From Kineosporia rhizophila (GTDB taxonomy: Bacteria > Actinomycetota > Actinomycetes > Actinomycetales > Kineosporiaceae): 64,000 nucleotides of DNA. The stretch lies in contig NZ_JAJSOH010000002.1 of assembly GCF_021277265.1 (NCBI RefSeq), positions 1 through 64,000 on the forward strand, given 5' to 3'. The notes below the pieces were generated by a model. The model ran no database searches and was not told where the DNA came from. It saw only the letters and a list, made by a program, of their open reading frames with translations. Shown here one piece after another: positions 1-8,553 of this stretch. The translations under genes and the position numbers were made by a program. The number at the start of each line of letters is the position of its first letter. Positions within the stretch are counted from its first letter, which is position 1.

Positions 1-1535
1 TCGGTGAGCAGGGCCTCGTCGTCGGCCCGCAGGTAGGCCGAGGCCACCCCGACGCGCAGCCGGCCGTAGCGCCGGGCGCTGTCGCCGATCAGGTACTCCA
101 GCGGCTGCGGCACCGGGGTCCGGCTGTGCTCGGTCAGCCAGCGGGTGAGGTCCTCCCCGGTGCGGCCGGCATCCAGCGCCCGCCGCACCGAGGCCGTGGT
201 GAATCGGAACACCGAGGCCCCGCCCCGGCTCTCCACCTCGGCCATCAGCATCAGCTCGCGCTCGATCGGGGCGGGCAGCCGGCCGGGCGCCACCACGGTG
301 AGGTCGGCCTGCAGCAGCACGTGGTCGACCGGGGGCGGCAACGTCTCGTCGAGCAGGTCGGCGGCCGGCTTGGCGCCGTTCACCCGCCGCTGGGTCTGCG
401 CCGCGCTCGGCTCCGAGCCGCTGCCGGCGCCGTACCCCGGGCCCGACTCCGTCGCCCCGATCAGCACCCGCCCGAACGACGAGACCGCCGCCATCCCGGT
501 GATCCCCAGCCAGGCCGCCTCGGTCAGCGCCCAGCGCACCAGCTCGGGCTGCGACGCCGAGGCCCGGCGCGGAGCCTGCCAGACCAGACGGTTCACCAGC
601 CCGGAACCGGCCGGGTCGCTCAGCGCCGGAGTGACCCCCTCGAGGTGCCGGGCGCTGGCCTCGGCCAGGTCGCCGAGCACCCGCTGCCGCACGATCCGCG
701 CCTGCGGTCGCTCCACGGCCGGCCCCAGCGCCGCGACCGGCCCCTCCTTCGGCCCCCGCGTACCGATCAGGCCGGCCGCCCGCGGGGTCTCCCACCAGGC
801 CAGCGCCAGCCGGGTCCAGCGCTCGCCGATGCTGCCGGCCAGCCAGGTGTCGAACTCGGCGGTGGGCAGCCACGACGGGTCGGCCTCACCGTCGTCGGCG
901 ATCAGCCCGGCGGCCAGGGCGATCTCGACCACCAGCCCGGCCACGGTCTCGTCCACGTCCAGCTGGGTGGCCACGCGCCGCAGGTCGCGCACACTGAGCC
1001 CACCGGCCCGCAGCAGCGGCGGTGGGTCGACGCCCCAGCGGCTGCCGAGTTCTTCGAGCAGCCGCACCGCCTCGGCGGCGGCCAGCGCGGCCGTGTCGTC
1101 GACCTGGCGGGTCTTGCGATCCCGGAACTCCAGTGCGGGGGGCGACTGTTCGGGCCGCCGGTGCACCTTGCCCCCGCGCAACGCCAGGCCGATCTCGCGC
1201 GGAAGCACCACGTGCCCCGGATCGGCGACCGCGAGCAGACCGTGGGCGAGCAGCCACTCGACCGGGGAACCGGCGGTACCGGCCCGCACCGCGCGGTCGG
1301 CGTCGGGCACCTGCCCCACCGGCGGCCCCCAGACCAGCCGCTCCAGCACCTGCGCGGCCGGCCCGGGGGCCTGGTCCAGCAGGTTCTTCACGGTGTCGGG
1401 GTCGCCGAGGTGGTCGGCCAGCCGGGCCAGCGCCGTGTCCGGATCGCCGGACGGCGGGAGCCCCAGATCTTCCATCACCTCGGCCAGGCGCTGCGGCGAA
1501 CGCCGGCCCAGGGCCTCGGCCAGCGGCGGGCCCCC
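1..1535 (-). CDS. Helicase-associated (XPB/Ssl2-like) protein, partial at both ends
   Basis: Reading the minus strand from about 1535 to the window edge gives one open frame of about 510 residues. It matches the actinobacterial helicase-associated proteins that carry a Helicase_C_3 domain. Near the window edge I read LTVVAPGRLPAPIEREL, then AEVESRGGASVFRFT, ASVRRALDAGRT, and HSRTPVPQPLEYLIGDSARR, the typical order for that domain. The upstream part (LRAGGLSVRDLRRVATQLDVDE and neighbouring helical segments) is the usual accessory region. These proteins are probably DNA-associated, but their role is poorly defined. The N-terminus is lost in the homopolymer tract at 1536-1625 and the C-terminus lies beyond the window. 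The frame is not the one that continues from the MFS gene upstream, so automatic annotation would probably miss this gene or produce a chimera. Confidence 0.8.
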
Positions 1536-1625
1536 GCCGGCGGGGGGGGGGGCCCCACCCCCCCGCGCCGCCCCGGCCCCGGGCGGCGGGACAGGGGCCC
1601 CCCCCCCCCCCGGGGGGGGGGGGCA
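1536..1625. other. Homopolymer tract, probable assembly or sequencing artefact
   Basis: The tract contains G11 (1542-1552), several short C/G runs, and C14 followed directly by G12 (1598-1623), a perfect self-complementary block. On the minus strand an MFS transporter frame enters from one side and a helicase-associated protein, in a different frame, leaves on the other. The two families are unrelated, and both are cut at this point. The simplest reading is a low-quality or collapsed join with sequence missing. A real deletion or fusion is possible but would not explain the homopolymers. Confidence 0.75.
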
Positions 1626-2100
1626 CCCCGCGGGCCAGGTCGGCCGAGATCATCAGGGGACGCCGGGCCCGCCGGTCGACGAGGACGCCCACCCACAGGG
1701 GAAGTAAGAGGTAGGGCACGACGAACGCGGCGCGGGTGAGGGAAAGCTGGAACGCGCTCGCCCCCAGGGTGACCACGGCCAGCACCGGCAAGGAGAGGTC
1801 AGCGATCTGGGTACCGGCCTCCGACGCCGTACCCGCCGCCCATACCCGGCGGAACGAGCGGTTGCCCCAGGCCGATGCGGGCGGCCCCGAGCCCAGCTCG
1901 CCCTCAGACCCAGTGCCGGCCGCAGCGCCCGACCCAGTGCCCGACCCAGCACCCGGCCCCACGCCCGTCTCAACACCCGACCCTGCATCCGGCCACACCC
2001 CCACGCCGGACGCCGAGCGCTGCGCCGTGCCCGAACTCGGGTCCGGCCGCCCACCGGGCTCGGCCTCCGTGTCTGCCTGCCCCGCTCCACCCACCGACAT
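1626..2100 (-). CDS. MFS transporter, N-terminal fragment
   Basis: The first about 158 residues of a major facilitator transporter of the EntS-like drug or siderophore exporter type. Residues 1-75 form an unusually long, Gly/Ser/Pro/Glu-rich hydrophilic tail with GSG repeats. The WGNRSFRRVWAAGTAS segment then leads into two membrane helices and the loop motif GVLVDRRARRPLMI, which matches MFS motif A. The frame is lost in the homopolymer tract just after ISADLARG, so about ten helices are missing. The ATG at 2100 follows a GGGGA ribosome-binding site. The gene diverges from the CGNR regulator at 2190 across 89 bp, a common regulator-exporter layout. Truncation is probably an assembly effect rather than true gene decay. 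Confidence 0.75.
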
Positions 2101-2189
2101 CGCAAGTCCCCATTCCTACGAGCGCCAGTAACCATCGTCCTTAATTTGAAGGTTACCCACAACCAGCGTCGGCGCAACGAGGGTTAGCA

Positions 2190-2771
2190 TTGGTTGTGGC
2201 CGAGACCGACCCGAGCACCGAGAGCACGCCCCCGGCGGGCGGCCTCGAACTGGTGCGCCGGTTCGTGAACTCGCTGGACATCGAGGCCGGCACCGACGAG
2301 CTCACCGATCCCGACGGATGGCCCGCCTGGGCGGGCCGCAACGGTTTCCGGCAGCAACCGTCCTCAAGTTCTGATGATCTCGCCCGTCTGGTCAGGCTGC
2401 GTGAGGCGTTGCGCGAGGGGCTCCAGGCCAACCATGACCGGGCTCCCCTGCCCGAGGCCGTGGCCACCGAGCTCACTCGGGCGGCGCAGTGGGCCGAGGT
2501 GCGGGTGCGGTTCTGCCCGGATGGCGCAATGCTCGGCTCGGAAGCCGACGGTGCGCGGGCGGTGGGGGCGCAGGTGCTGGCTCGGGTGGCCGCAGGGCTG
2601 GCCGACGGCACCTGGGCGCGGTTGAAAGTGTGTCGAAACGACGCCTGTCGCTGGGCTTTCTTCGACACTTCGCGCTCGCGCACCGGCCAGTGGTGTTCGA
2701 TGGGGGTGTGCGGCAATCGGGCGAAACAGGCACGGCACCGGTCCCGCCGGACCGCGGAGCCGAACCTCTGA
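2190..2771 (+). CDS. CGNR zinc-finger (ABATE) regulator
   Basis: A 193-residue protein with an N-terminal ABATE-type helical domain and a C-terminal CGNR zinc finger. The finger reads CRNDACRWAFFDTSRS then QWCSMGVCGNRAKQ, with four cysteines placed to bind zinc and a basic tail. Family members are putative stress-responsive transcription regulators. The start is taken as TTG 2190, six bases after GAGGG at 2179-2183; GTG 2196 in the same frame is an alternative. It is divergent from the MFS exporter fragment, so regulation of that exporter is plausible, as inference only. Confidence 0.85.
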   Translation: MVVAETDPSTESTPPAGGLELVRRFVNSLDIEAGTDELTDPDGWPAWAGRNGFRQQPSSSSDDLARLVRLREALREGLQANHDRAPLPEAVATELTRAAQWAEVRVRFCPDGAMLGSEADGARAVGAQVLARVAAGLADGTWARLKVCRNDACRWAFFDTSRSRTGQWCSMGVCGNRAKQARHRSRRTAEPNL

Positions 2772-2842
2772 GCCCGCCCTTCTCAGCATCGTCACCCCTC
2801 GGCCGATGGTTGAGGCAGATGCTGTTGCCAGAAGGAGGACGA

Positions 2843-5206
2843 GTGCAGACCCGACCGTCTCAGCCGGCGCGTCCGCTCGCCACTCTCCTGCGGGACCCGG
2901 TCCTGCTCGGACTGGTGGCGCTGACCGTCGTCGGGTGGGTGCTGTTCGGTTTCTTCCCCGGCAACACCGTGCGCCAGACCCAGCTCTACTGGGCCGTGCA
3001 GGTGCCGATGGACGCGGTGCTCGCCGTAGGGGCCTGGCGGCTTCGACAGCTGGCGCCGCCCCACTTCCGCCGCTTCTGGTCGTTCATCGCCTTCGGCGGC
3101 ACCTCCTTCACCATCGGCGACAGCTTCCAGTTCTTCTACTGTCTGGCGGTGCCCGACCAGGCCTCGGTCGACGGCAGCATCGTGCAGAACGCGTTCTTCG
3201 CGGTCGGCATGACCGGCAACCTGCTGGCCTGCCTGACCTTCCCGCAGGGCCCGCAGACCGGCCGGGAACGGCTGATCTTCTGGCTCGACTCGGCCACCGT
3301 GCTGGTCGGCGGGGCCGTGCTGGCCTGGTGTTTCGCGGTGAACCCGGTCGACGAGGGCACCAACCGGGTGGCCGCCAGCCTGACCGTGGCCCTGGTCGTG
3401 GTGGCCGCGTTCGCCGCCACCAAGGTCGCGCTGTGCCCCGACCCGCCGATGGACCGGATCGCCGCCTGGCCGATGGTCGCCGCGCCGGTGGTGCAGGGCG
3501 TGAGCGTGTTCCTGCTGGGCATCTTCGACCAGGAGCACGAGCCCTACGCCTTCGCCGTGCAGCTGCTGCCCTCGCTGCTGATCGCCGCCGGCCCCCGCAT
3601 CCAGGAACTCACCGTCCGGATCACCGGTTACGCGCCACGGCCCAAGCGCCGGGCCTACAGCCTGCTGCCGTACGTCATGGTCGCGCTCACCTTCGTGATG
3701 TTCTACTTCGTGCTGCCGGACCACGTGTCGATCCAGCTGTGGGGGGCGTTCGCCGGGATCGTGGTGATCACCGCGCTGGTCACCGGCCGGCAGCTGATCT
3801 CCTTCCAGGACAACAGCCGGCTGCTGGGCCGTCTGGACGTAGCCCTCGAGAACCTGCGTGGGCAGGACGTGCAGCTGCGCTGGCAGGCGTCGCACGATGC
3901 GCTGACCGACCTGGCCAACCGGGTGCACTTCCAGGAGGAGATGACCCGGCTGCTGGCCCGTACCGAGGCCCGGCGGGCCGGTGACCCGGCCGACTCGCAC
4001 ACCGTGCTGCTGATCGACCTCGACGACTTCAAGACGGTCAACGACACGATGGGGCACGCCGCCGGCGATGCCCTGCTGGTCTCGGTGGCACAGCGACTGC
4101 AGGAGGCGGTGCGGCCGGGCGACCTGGTGGCCCGGCTGGGTGGTGACGAGTTCGCGGTGCTGCTGCCCAACGCCGACGCCGTGGTGGCGCTGCGGGTTTC
4201 CGAGCGCATCCTGCAGGGCTTCGCCGAAGAGGTGGACGTGTTGCAGCACACCCTGGCGGTGCGGGCCAGCATCGGCATCGCCGTGGCCCAGCCCGGCACC
4301 CTGCCCTCGGTGCTGCTGAGCAACGCCGACATCGCGATGTACGAGGCCAAGCACCGCGGCAAGGGCACCTCGGCGCTGTACGACCAGGAGATGGGCGTAC
4401 GGATCAACGCCGAGGCCGACACCCTGCGCGACCTCGAGACCGCGGTCAACGCCGGCGAGTTCACCCTGGTCTACCAGCCGATCGTGCGGCTGCAGGACAT
4501 GAGCCTGGTCGGGGTCGAGGCGCTGATCCGCTGGTGGCACCCGGTGCACGGGCTGGTCGCGCCGTCCGACTTCATCCCGCTGGCCGAGCGCAGCGGGCAG
4601 ATCGTGCAGATCGGCCGGTGGGCGCTGCGCGAGGCCTGCCGTCAGGCCGCCGTCTGGCGGAAGGAGTTCCCGCAGGCCGAGCAGCTCAACATCGGGGTGA
4701 ACGTGGCCGGCCGGCAACTGCGCTCCGGCACCTTCGTCCAGGAGGTGGCGCAGGCGCTGGAGGAGTTCGGGCTGCCCGCCGAGCGGCTGAGCATCGAGGT
4801 CACCGAGACCGCGGTACTGGACGACCAGGAGTCGATGGACGCGCTGGTCGCGTTGCGCGAGCTGGGGGTCAAGCTGGCGCTGGACGACTTCGGCACCGCC
4901 GCCTCCTCGCTCGGCCTGCTGCTCACCTGCCCGGTCACCACGCTGAAGCTGGACCGCTCGTTCGTCGAGTCGATCACCACGGTGGGCCGGCAGGCCGCGG
5001 TCGCCACCGCGGTCAGCCAGATGGCCGACACGCTGGACTTCGCCTCGGTGGCCGAGGGCATCGAGACCGAGGAGCAGCGCAGCCTGCTGCAGGACCTGGG
5101 CTACCAGTACGGGCAGGGCTTCCTGTTCTCCCAGCCGGTCACCGCCGACGGCCTGACCGCGTCCTGGACCCGGATCGACGAGGCCAGCCCGATCAGCGCC
5201 GCCTGA
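2843..5206 (+). CDS. Membrane GGDEF-EAL c-di-GMP turnover protein
   Basis: A 787-residue protein with about nine predicted membrane helices in residues 1-320, then GGDEF and EAL domains. The cyclase signature LGGDEF (GGDEF at 433-437) is intact and is preceded by RPGD exactly five residues earlier, the inhibitory I-site. The EAL domain has EALIRW (EAL at 559-561), NVAGRQL, IEVTETAVLDD, LALDDFGT, KLDRSF, AEGIE and a final QGFLFSQP, so all usual phosphodiesterase metal and catalytic positions are present. The protein could both make and degrade cyclic di-GMP at the membrane; which activity dominates cannot be read from sequence. GTG 2843 is chosen because AAGGAGGA lies at 2832-2839; the longer open frame upstream lacks such support and overlaps the CGNR gene. 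Confidence 0.92.
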   Translation: MQTRPSQPARPLATLLRDPVLLGLVALTVVGWVLFGFFPGNTVRQTQLYWAVQVPMDAVLAVGAWRLRQLAPPHFRRFWSFIAFGGTSFTIGDSFQFFYCLAVPDQASVDGSIVQNAFFAVGMTGNLLACLTFPQGPQTGRERLIFWLDSATVLVGGAVLAWCFAVNPVDEGTNRVAASLTVALVVVAAFAATKVALCPDPPMDRIAAWPMVAAPVVQGVSVFLLGIFDQEHEPYAFAVQLLPSLLIAAGPRIQELTVRITGYAPRPKRRAYSLLPYVMVALTFVMFYFVLPDHVSIQLWGAFAGIVVITALVTGRQLISFQDNSRLLGRLDVALENLRGQDVQLRWQASHDALTDLANRVHFQEEMTRLLARTEARRAGDPADSHTVLLIDLDDFKTVNDTMGHAAGDALLVSVAQRLQEAVRPGDLVARLGGDEFAVLLPNADAVVALRVSERILQGFAEEVDVLQHTLAVRASIGIAVAQPGTLPSVLLSNADIAMYEAKHRGKGTSALYDQEMGVRINAEADTLRDLETAVNAGEFTLVYQPIVRLQDMSLVGVEALIRWWHPVHGLVAPSDFIPLAERSGQIVQIGRWALREACRQAAVWRKEFPQAEQLNIGVNVAGRQLRSGTFVQEVAQALEEFGLPAERLSIEVTETAVLDDQESMDALVALRELGVKLALDDFGTAASSLGLLLTCPVTTLKLDRSFVESITTVGRQAAVATAVSQMADTLDFASVAEGIETEEQRSLLQDLGYQYGQGFLFSQPVTADGLTASWTRIDEASPISAA

Positions 5207-5245
5207 GTGGTAGCGGCAAATTCGGGCAACTTCTACGGTGGCCCG

Positions 5246-5896
5246 GTGAAGCTTCTGTCGGTCAACATCGCCCACGCCATCGACAACCCGTGGCGCACCG
5301 CGTCGCAGACCGGGATCGACAAGCGGCCCGTGTCGGTGCCGGTGCTGGTCACCGCGCCCGGCCCGATGGGCGACGGTTCGGTCGGGCTGGCCGGCGACCG
5401 GGTGTACGACGTGGACCACCACGGCGGCACCGACCAGGCGGTCTACGCCTACGCCCGGGAGGACCTGGACTCGTGGGAGTCGATCCTGGGCCGCCCGCTG
5501 GTCAACGGCTCGTTCGGCGAGAACCTGACCACGGCCGGTATCGACGTGAACGAGGCCCTGATCGGCGAGCGCTGGAAGGTCGGCGACGAGGTGGTGCTGG
5601 AGGTCACCCGGCCCCGCATCCCCTGCTCCACGTTCCAGGGCTGGCTGGACCGGAAGGGCTGGGTGAAGGAGTTCACCAAGGGCGCCCTTCCCGGCCCCTA
5701 CTTCCGGGTGATCACCCCGGGGCACCTGCAGGCCGGCGACGCCGTGGAGGTTCTCGAGCGCCCCGACCACGACGTCACCGTGAGCCTGGCGTTCCGGGCC
5801 ATGACGCTCGAACCGGCGCTCCTGCCTCGGCTTCTCGATGCGCCGGCCCTGCCGGCTGCCGACCAGGCTCTGGTGCGGCGGCGGCTGCGGCTCTAG
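5246..5896 (+). CDS. MOSC domain protein (YiiM-like)
   Basis: A 216-residue MOSC (molybdenum cofactor sulfurase C-terminal) protein. It shows HHGGTDQAVYAY, GSFGENLTT and RIPCSTFQGWL, the last holding the conserved cysteine expected to coordinate the molybdenum cofactor. YiiM-type proteins help reduce N-hydroxylated substrates such as base analogues; the substrate here is unknown. The frame is open from GTG 5207, immediately after the GGDEF-EAL stop, but GTG 5246 gives the standard N-terminus (VKLLSVNIAHA). The gene probably shares a transcript with the GGDEF-EAL gene, 39 bp upstream. Confidence 0.87.
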   Translation: MKLLSVNIAHAIDNPWRTASQTGIDKRPVSVPVLVTAPGPMGDGSVGLAGDRVYDVDHHGGTDQAVYAYAREDLDSWESILGRPLVNGSFGENLTTAGIDVNEALIGERWKVGDEVVLEVTRPRIPCSTFQGWLDRKGWVKEFTKGALPGPYFRVITPGHLQAGDAVEVLERPDHDVTVSLAFRAMTLEPALLPRLLDAPALPAADQALVRRRLRL

Positions 5897-5902
5897 GGCC
5901 GC

Positions 5903-6721
5903 TCAGGCGCTCATGTGCTGGTCGTTGGCGGGCAGGCCGTCGACCTGATCGGCCTCGATGGTGACGGCGGCGAAGGCCATCGGCAGACCCTGGGCCAGGG
6001 TAGGTGATGCCCTGTCCATCAGCTGGGCGTGCACGTGGGGTTCGCTGCTGTTGCCGGAGTTTCCGCAACTGCCGACCTGGTCGCCGGCATGGACCCGGTC
6101 GCCCACCCGGACTTTCAGCGAACCTTGCTGCAGATGGGCGACGGCGGCGAAGATGCCGTCCTCGCCGCGGATCACCACGTGATTGCCCAGAATAAACCCA
6201 GGTCCGCCGATCTCGCGGACCATCCCCTCGGCGAACATGTAGAGCAGCGCCGCAGTGGTGGAGCGGGAACGGTGGTCGCGCCGCCAGCCCGAGGCCTTCA
6301 CCACCTCACCGTCGATCATCGCCAGCACCGGTTGCCCGAAGGCCGGGTACTGGTGGTTGGGCCGCAGAGCAGGACCAACCCCGAATTGAGGACGAGTGTC
6401 AGCCTCCGGTTCGTGGACGAGATCGATCGCATACGCCTGGCCGTAGGCCCGGATGCCGTGGCTGGGCGTCTTCGTGGCGGGACTGTTGATGCCCAGCCAC
6501 CTTCCGCGGACCGGCGCGGTGACCACCCTGGGCTCGGGCACCGGGAGCAGCTTCGGGCCCAGGACGACCAGCGCCAGGCAGAGGACGACGGCCACCAGGG
6601 CCAGGATCGGGAGCACCGGCGGCAGTGCTGCACCGGACAGGACGTTTCCGATCAGGATGACCGCAGCGCCGAGGTAGATCGGCATACGCACGCGGTACAG
6701 CGCCAACACCGTTGCCTTCAT
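5903..6721 (-). CDS. Membrane M23-like peptidase
   Basis: A 272-residue protein with two N-terminal membrane helices (residues about 13-60) followed by a LytM/M23-type peptidase fold. SHGIRAYGQAYAID supplies the first His and the Asp and EPHVHAQ supplies the HxH pair of the zinc site; GNHVVIRGEDG and CGNSGNSSEPH are also typical. M23 enzymes cleave peptide cross-links in peptidoglycan. Activity is likely but unproven, because the first His-Asp spacing is longer than in classic LytM. The ATG overlaps the stop of the ArsR gene (ATGA, 6718-6721) and follows GGAGCG, so the two genes are translationally coupled. A paralogue without the membrane helices lies at 54041-54712. Confidence 0.82.
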   Translation of the reverse strand: MKATVLALYRVRMPIYLGAAVILIGNVLSGAALPPVLPILALVAVVLCLALVVLGPKLLPVPEPRVVTAPVRGRWLGINSPATKTPSHGIRAYGQAYAIDLVHEPEADTRPQFGVGPALRPNHQYPAFGQPVLAMIDGEVVKASGWRRDHRSRSTTAALLYMFAEGMVREIGGPGFILGNHVVIRGEDGIFAAVAHLQQGSLKVRVGDRVHAGDQVGSCGNSGNSSEPHVHAQLMDRASPTLAQGLPMAFAAVTIEADQVDGLPANDQHMSA

Positions 6722-7236
6722 CGCTGCGCTCCAGTCAGACAGGCCAGCAGTGGCACCACGCGTGTGGCCGGGACCTCGTAGCTGCCCCGCCCGCTCTGAC
6801 GCAGCCAACCCGCGGCCATGAGGGGCCGTAGGTGGTGATGCAGCTGCCCGGTGGTGCCCAGCGACTCCAGCGCGGCCAGGTCGGCGGTGGTGTGCCGGCC
6901 CAGCAACACCTGGCGCAGGATCTCGATGCGCACCGGATGCCCGAGCGCGGCGAACACCGAGGCCTGGTCGGACCACTCTGTCTCGAGCAGCCCGGCCGTG
7001 CCGGCGCTCTGCTGCCAGGAGACCGGCGCCCCGGTGGGCAGGGTCAGCGCTCCGACCAGCATGACCGCGCCCTCGGCAGTGGACGGGTCGTCGTCGAGCC
7101 GGGCCTGCAGGCCGGTCAGCGCCCAGAACGTCTCCTCCGACAGGGGCCCGGGCGCAGCGGGCTGCTTCTCCAGCGCTTCCACCCGGTCGGTCAGAGCCCG
7201 CAGCTCCGCTCGCAAGGCGAGCATGTCCTCGTCCAC
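6718..7236 (-). CDS. ArsR-type winged-helix regulator
   Basis: A 172-residue protein with an N-terminal coiled-coil-like stretch (MLALRAELRALTDRVEALEK) and a C-terminal winged helix. FAALGHPVRIEILRQVL and TTGQLHHHLRPLMAAGWLRQ are the hallmarks of ArsR-type regulators. I see no metal-binding cysteine motif, so metal sensing is unlikely. It is the first gene of an operon with the M23-like peptidase, overlapping it by four bases. GTG 7236 lies six bases after TAACGT, a -10-like hexamer inside the palindrome at 7243-7270, so the gene is probably leaderless and autoregulated. Confidence 0.85.
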   Translation of the reverse strand: MDEDMLALRAELRALTDRVEALEKQPAAPGPLSEETFWALTGLQARLDDDPSTAEGAVMLVGALTLPTGAPVSWQQSAGTAGLLETEWSDQASVFAALGHPVRIEILRQVLLGRHTTADLAALESLGTTGQLHHHLRPLMAAGWLRQSGRGSYEVPATRVVPLLACLTGAQR

Positions 7237-7242
7237 AGTTCT

Positions 7243-7270
7243 ACGTTACTACGCACAAACGTATTAACGT
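7243..7270. promoter_or_regulatory. Operator palindrome of the ArsR-M23 operon
   Basis: A 28-bp inverted repeat has 11-bp arms, ACGTTAcTACG and CGTAtTAACGT, with one mismatch around a CACAAA spacer. It is AT-rich against its surroundings and covers the -10-like TAACGT on the minus strand just before the ArsR start. The ArsR protein is the obvious candidate ligand, which is inference. Confidence 0.7.
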
Positions 7271-7370
7271 CCAACCCGGCGAATTCCCTCGCACTCTGCC
7301 CGCCGTTCAACGACGCGACACCCGGTGGTGGCAGGCTCCCCGTTCGGCAGGTCAGGCAAGAGAGGGCGGT

Positions 7371-7922
7371 ATGCGCAGGTCACGTGGTGGGGCTCGACCC
7401 GGTCAGGCACCCACGCTGGTCATGATGGGCGCAGTGCTCTCCCTCACGGCAGCCTGCTCCAGCGCGAGCGGCACCCCCCGCGGGCAGGGCATGACCACCC
7501 CGCCGCCGACCGTCCAGAAAGACAGCGACGAGCCTCCCGGCCTGGGCGACGTGTGGACCAAGCAGGACGTGGTCGAGATGTACGAGCGGGACAAGGGCCT
7601 GCGCCTGAAGCTGCCGGTGACCCTGCCCGAGGGCTACGAGTTCACCGGCTTCGTGCCCCCCGACGTGCGCCCGACCAAGAAGGGCGAAAAAATCATCGCC
7701 CGCAAGGCCTGGTTCCGGCTGAACCACGAGACCGCCATGGTGTGCGTCGAGCTGACCCGCGCCGACGCCGGGATCTGCCCGGAGACCAACATCGACGTGA
7801 GCAGCACCGAGAAGGGGCAGCTGCTCCAGGTCTCGGTGGAGGTCCCGGTGTCGAACGACACGCTCGACTGGGGCGACGTGAGGTACTCGGCCGATCCGGC
7901 CGACTGGACCTGGCTGCCGTAG
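7371..7922 (+). CDS. Putative lipoprotein, unknown function
   Basis: A 183-residue protein with a basic start, a hydrophobic core and a lipobox LTAAC at about residues 25-29, so it should be lipid-anchored outside the membrane. The mature part begins with a Thr/Pro-rich linker and then a compact domain with CVELTRADAGIC, which may form a disulfide. I do not recognise the family. ATG 7371 follows AGAGAGGGCGG. The stop is one base from the end of the convergent gene at 7924. Confidence 0.75.
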   Translation: MRRSRGGARPGQAPTLVMMGAVLSLTAACSSASGTPRGQGMTTPPPTVQKDSDEPPGLGDVWTKQDVVEMYERDKGLRLKLPVTLPEGYEFTGFVPPDVRPTKKGEKIIARKAWFRLNHETAMVCVELTRADAGICPETNIDVSSTEKGQLLQVSVEVPVSNDTLDWGDVRYSADPADWTWLP

Positions 7923-7923
7923 T

Positions 7924-8412
7924 TCAGCCGGCCGGCCGCCAGTGGGCCTCGGCCTTCTGCAGGTCGACGACCAGGTGCCCGGCCGGTTCCTCCTCGGTGA
8001 AACCCTCGCTGCTCACCGGGTAGAGGCTGAAGGTGAGCACCCGGGCCTGCGGCGGCAGCGGCCAGTCGCCGCGCGAGCCGTGAGTGGTGTCGCCGCCGGT
8101 GAACGGCGCGATCGCCCCGCCGTCCTGCGGCTCCCACGGCAACGGCACGTCGGCCTCGTACTGGATGCCCACCAGGTAGCGGAAGAGGGCCGCGCCGTCG
8201 GACTGCGGCGGTACCCCCGGCGCGAGCTCGTACTCCAGCGAGAAGCCGAGATAACCTCCACCGTCGAGGTATTCGAGCATCTGTTCGTACTCGCCCGCGT
8301 CGCCGTCCCACTCCTGAGGCACGGTGAGCTCGTACGGCCCGGCCAGACCACGCGCGATGAAGTTATGCCCCGGCACCAGCTCACCGCAGTCCACGTCGAA
8401 GGCCTGCAGCAT
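7924..8412 (-). CDS. Conserved hypothetical protein
   Basis: A 162-residue soluble, acidic protein with no signal sequence or membrane segment. It is rich in aromatic residues and ends with VVDLQKAEAHWRPAG. No domain is recognised. Composition and codon use are those of a real gene. ATG 8412 follows GAGAAG; a GTG at about 8463 in frame would add 17 residues. It is transcribed divergently from phzF. Confidence 0.6.
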   Translation of the reverse strand: MLQAFDVDCGELVPGHNFIARGLAGPYELTVPQEWDGDAGEYEQMLEYLDGGGYLGFSLEYELAPGVPPQSDGAALFRYLVGIQYEADVPLPWEPQDGGAIAPFTGGDTTHGSRGDWPLPPQARVLTFSLYPVSSEGFTEEEPAGHLVVDLQKAEAHWRPAG

Positions 8413-8553
8413 GCTTCTCGCGGCCACCGCGGGGCCGCGCGGTGGCAGCCGGGAGCTCTTCACGCCGCTCAGCGTCGGGCACCGGAGGTTGCGGCGGCAA
8501 GTCGTTTCCGGGGCTCTTGACCGGCGCAATCCGGGACGCTCAAACTGCTCCTC

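Noticed and set aside
126-1739. Long plus-strand open frames over the helicase region
   Set aside because: Their translations are Arg/Pro/Gly/His-rich without any family match, while the minus strand gives a recognisable Helicase_C_3 protein with good codon bias.
2792-5770. 992-residue minus-strand open frame opposite the GGDEF-EAL and MOSC genes
   Set aside because: An antisense shadow of high-GC codons; low-complexity translation, with clear genes on the plus strand.
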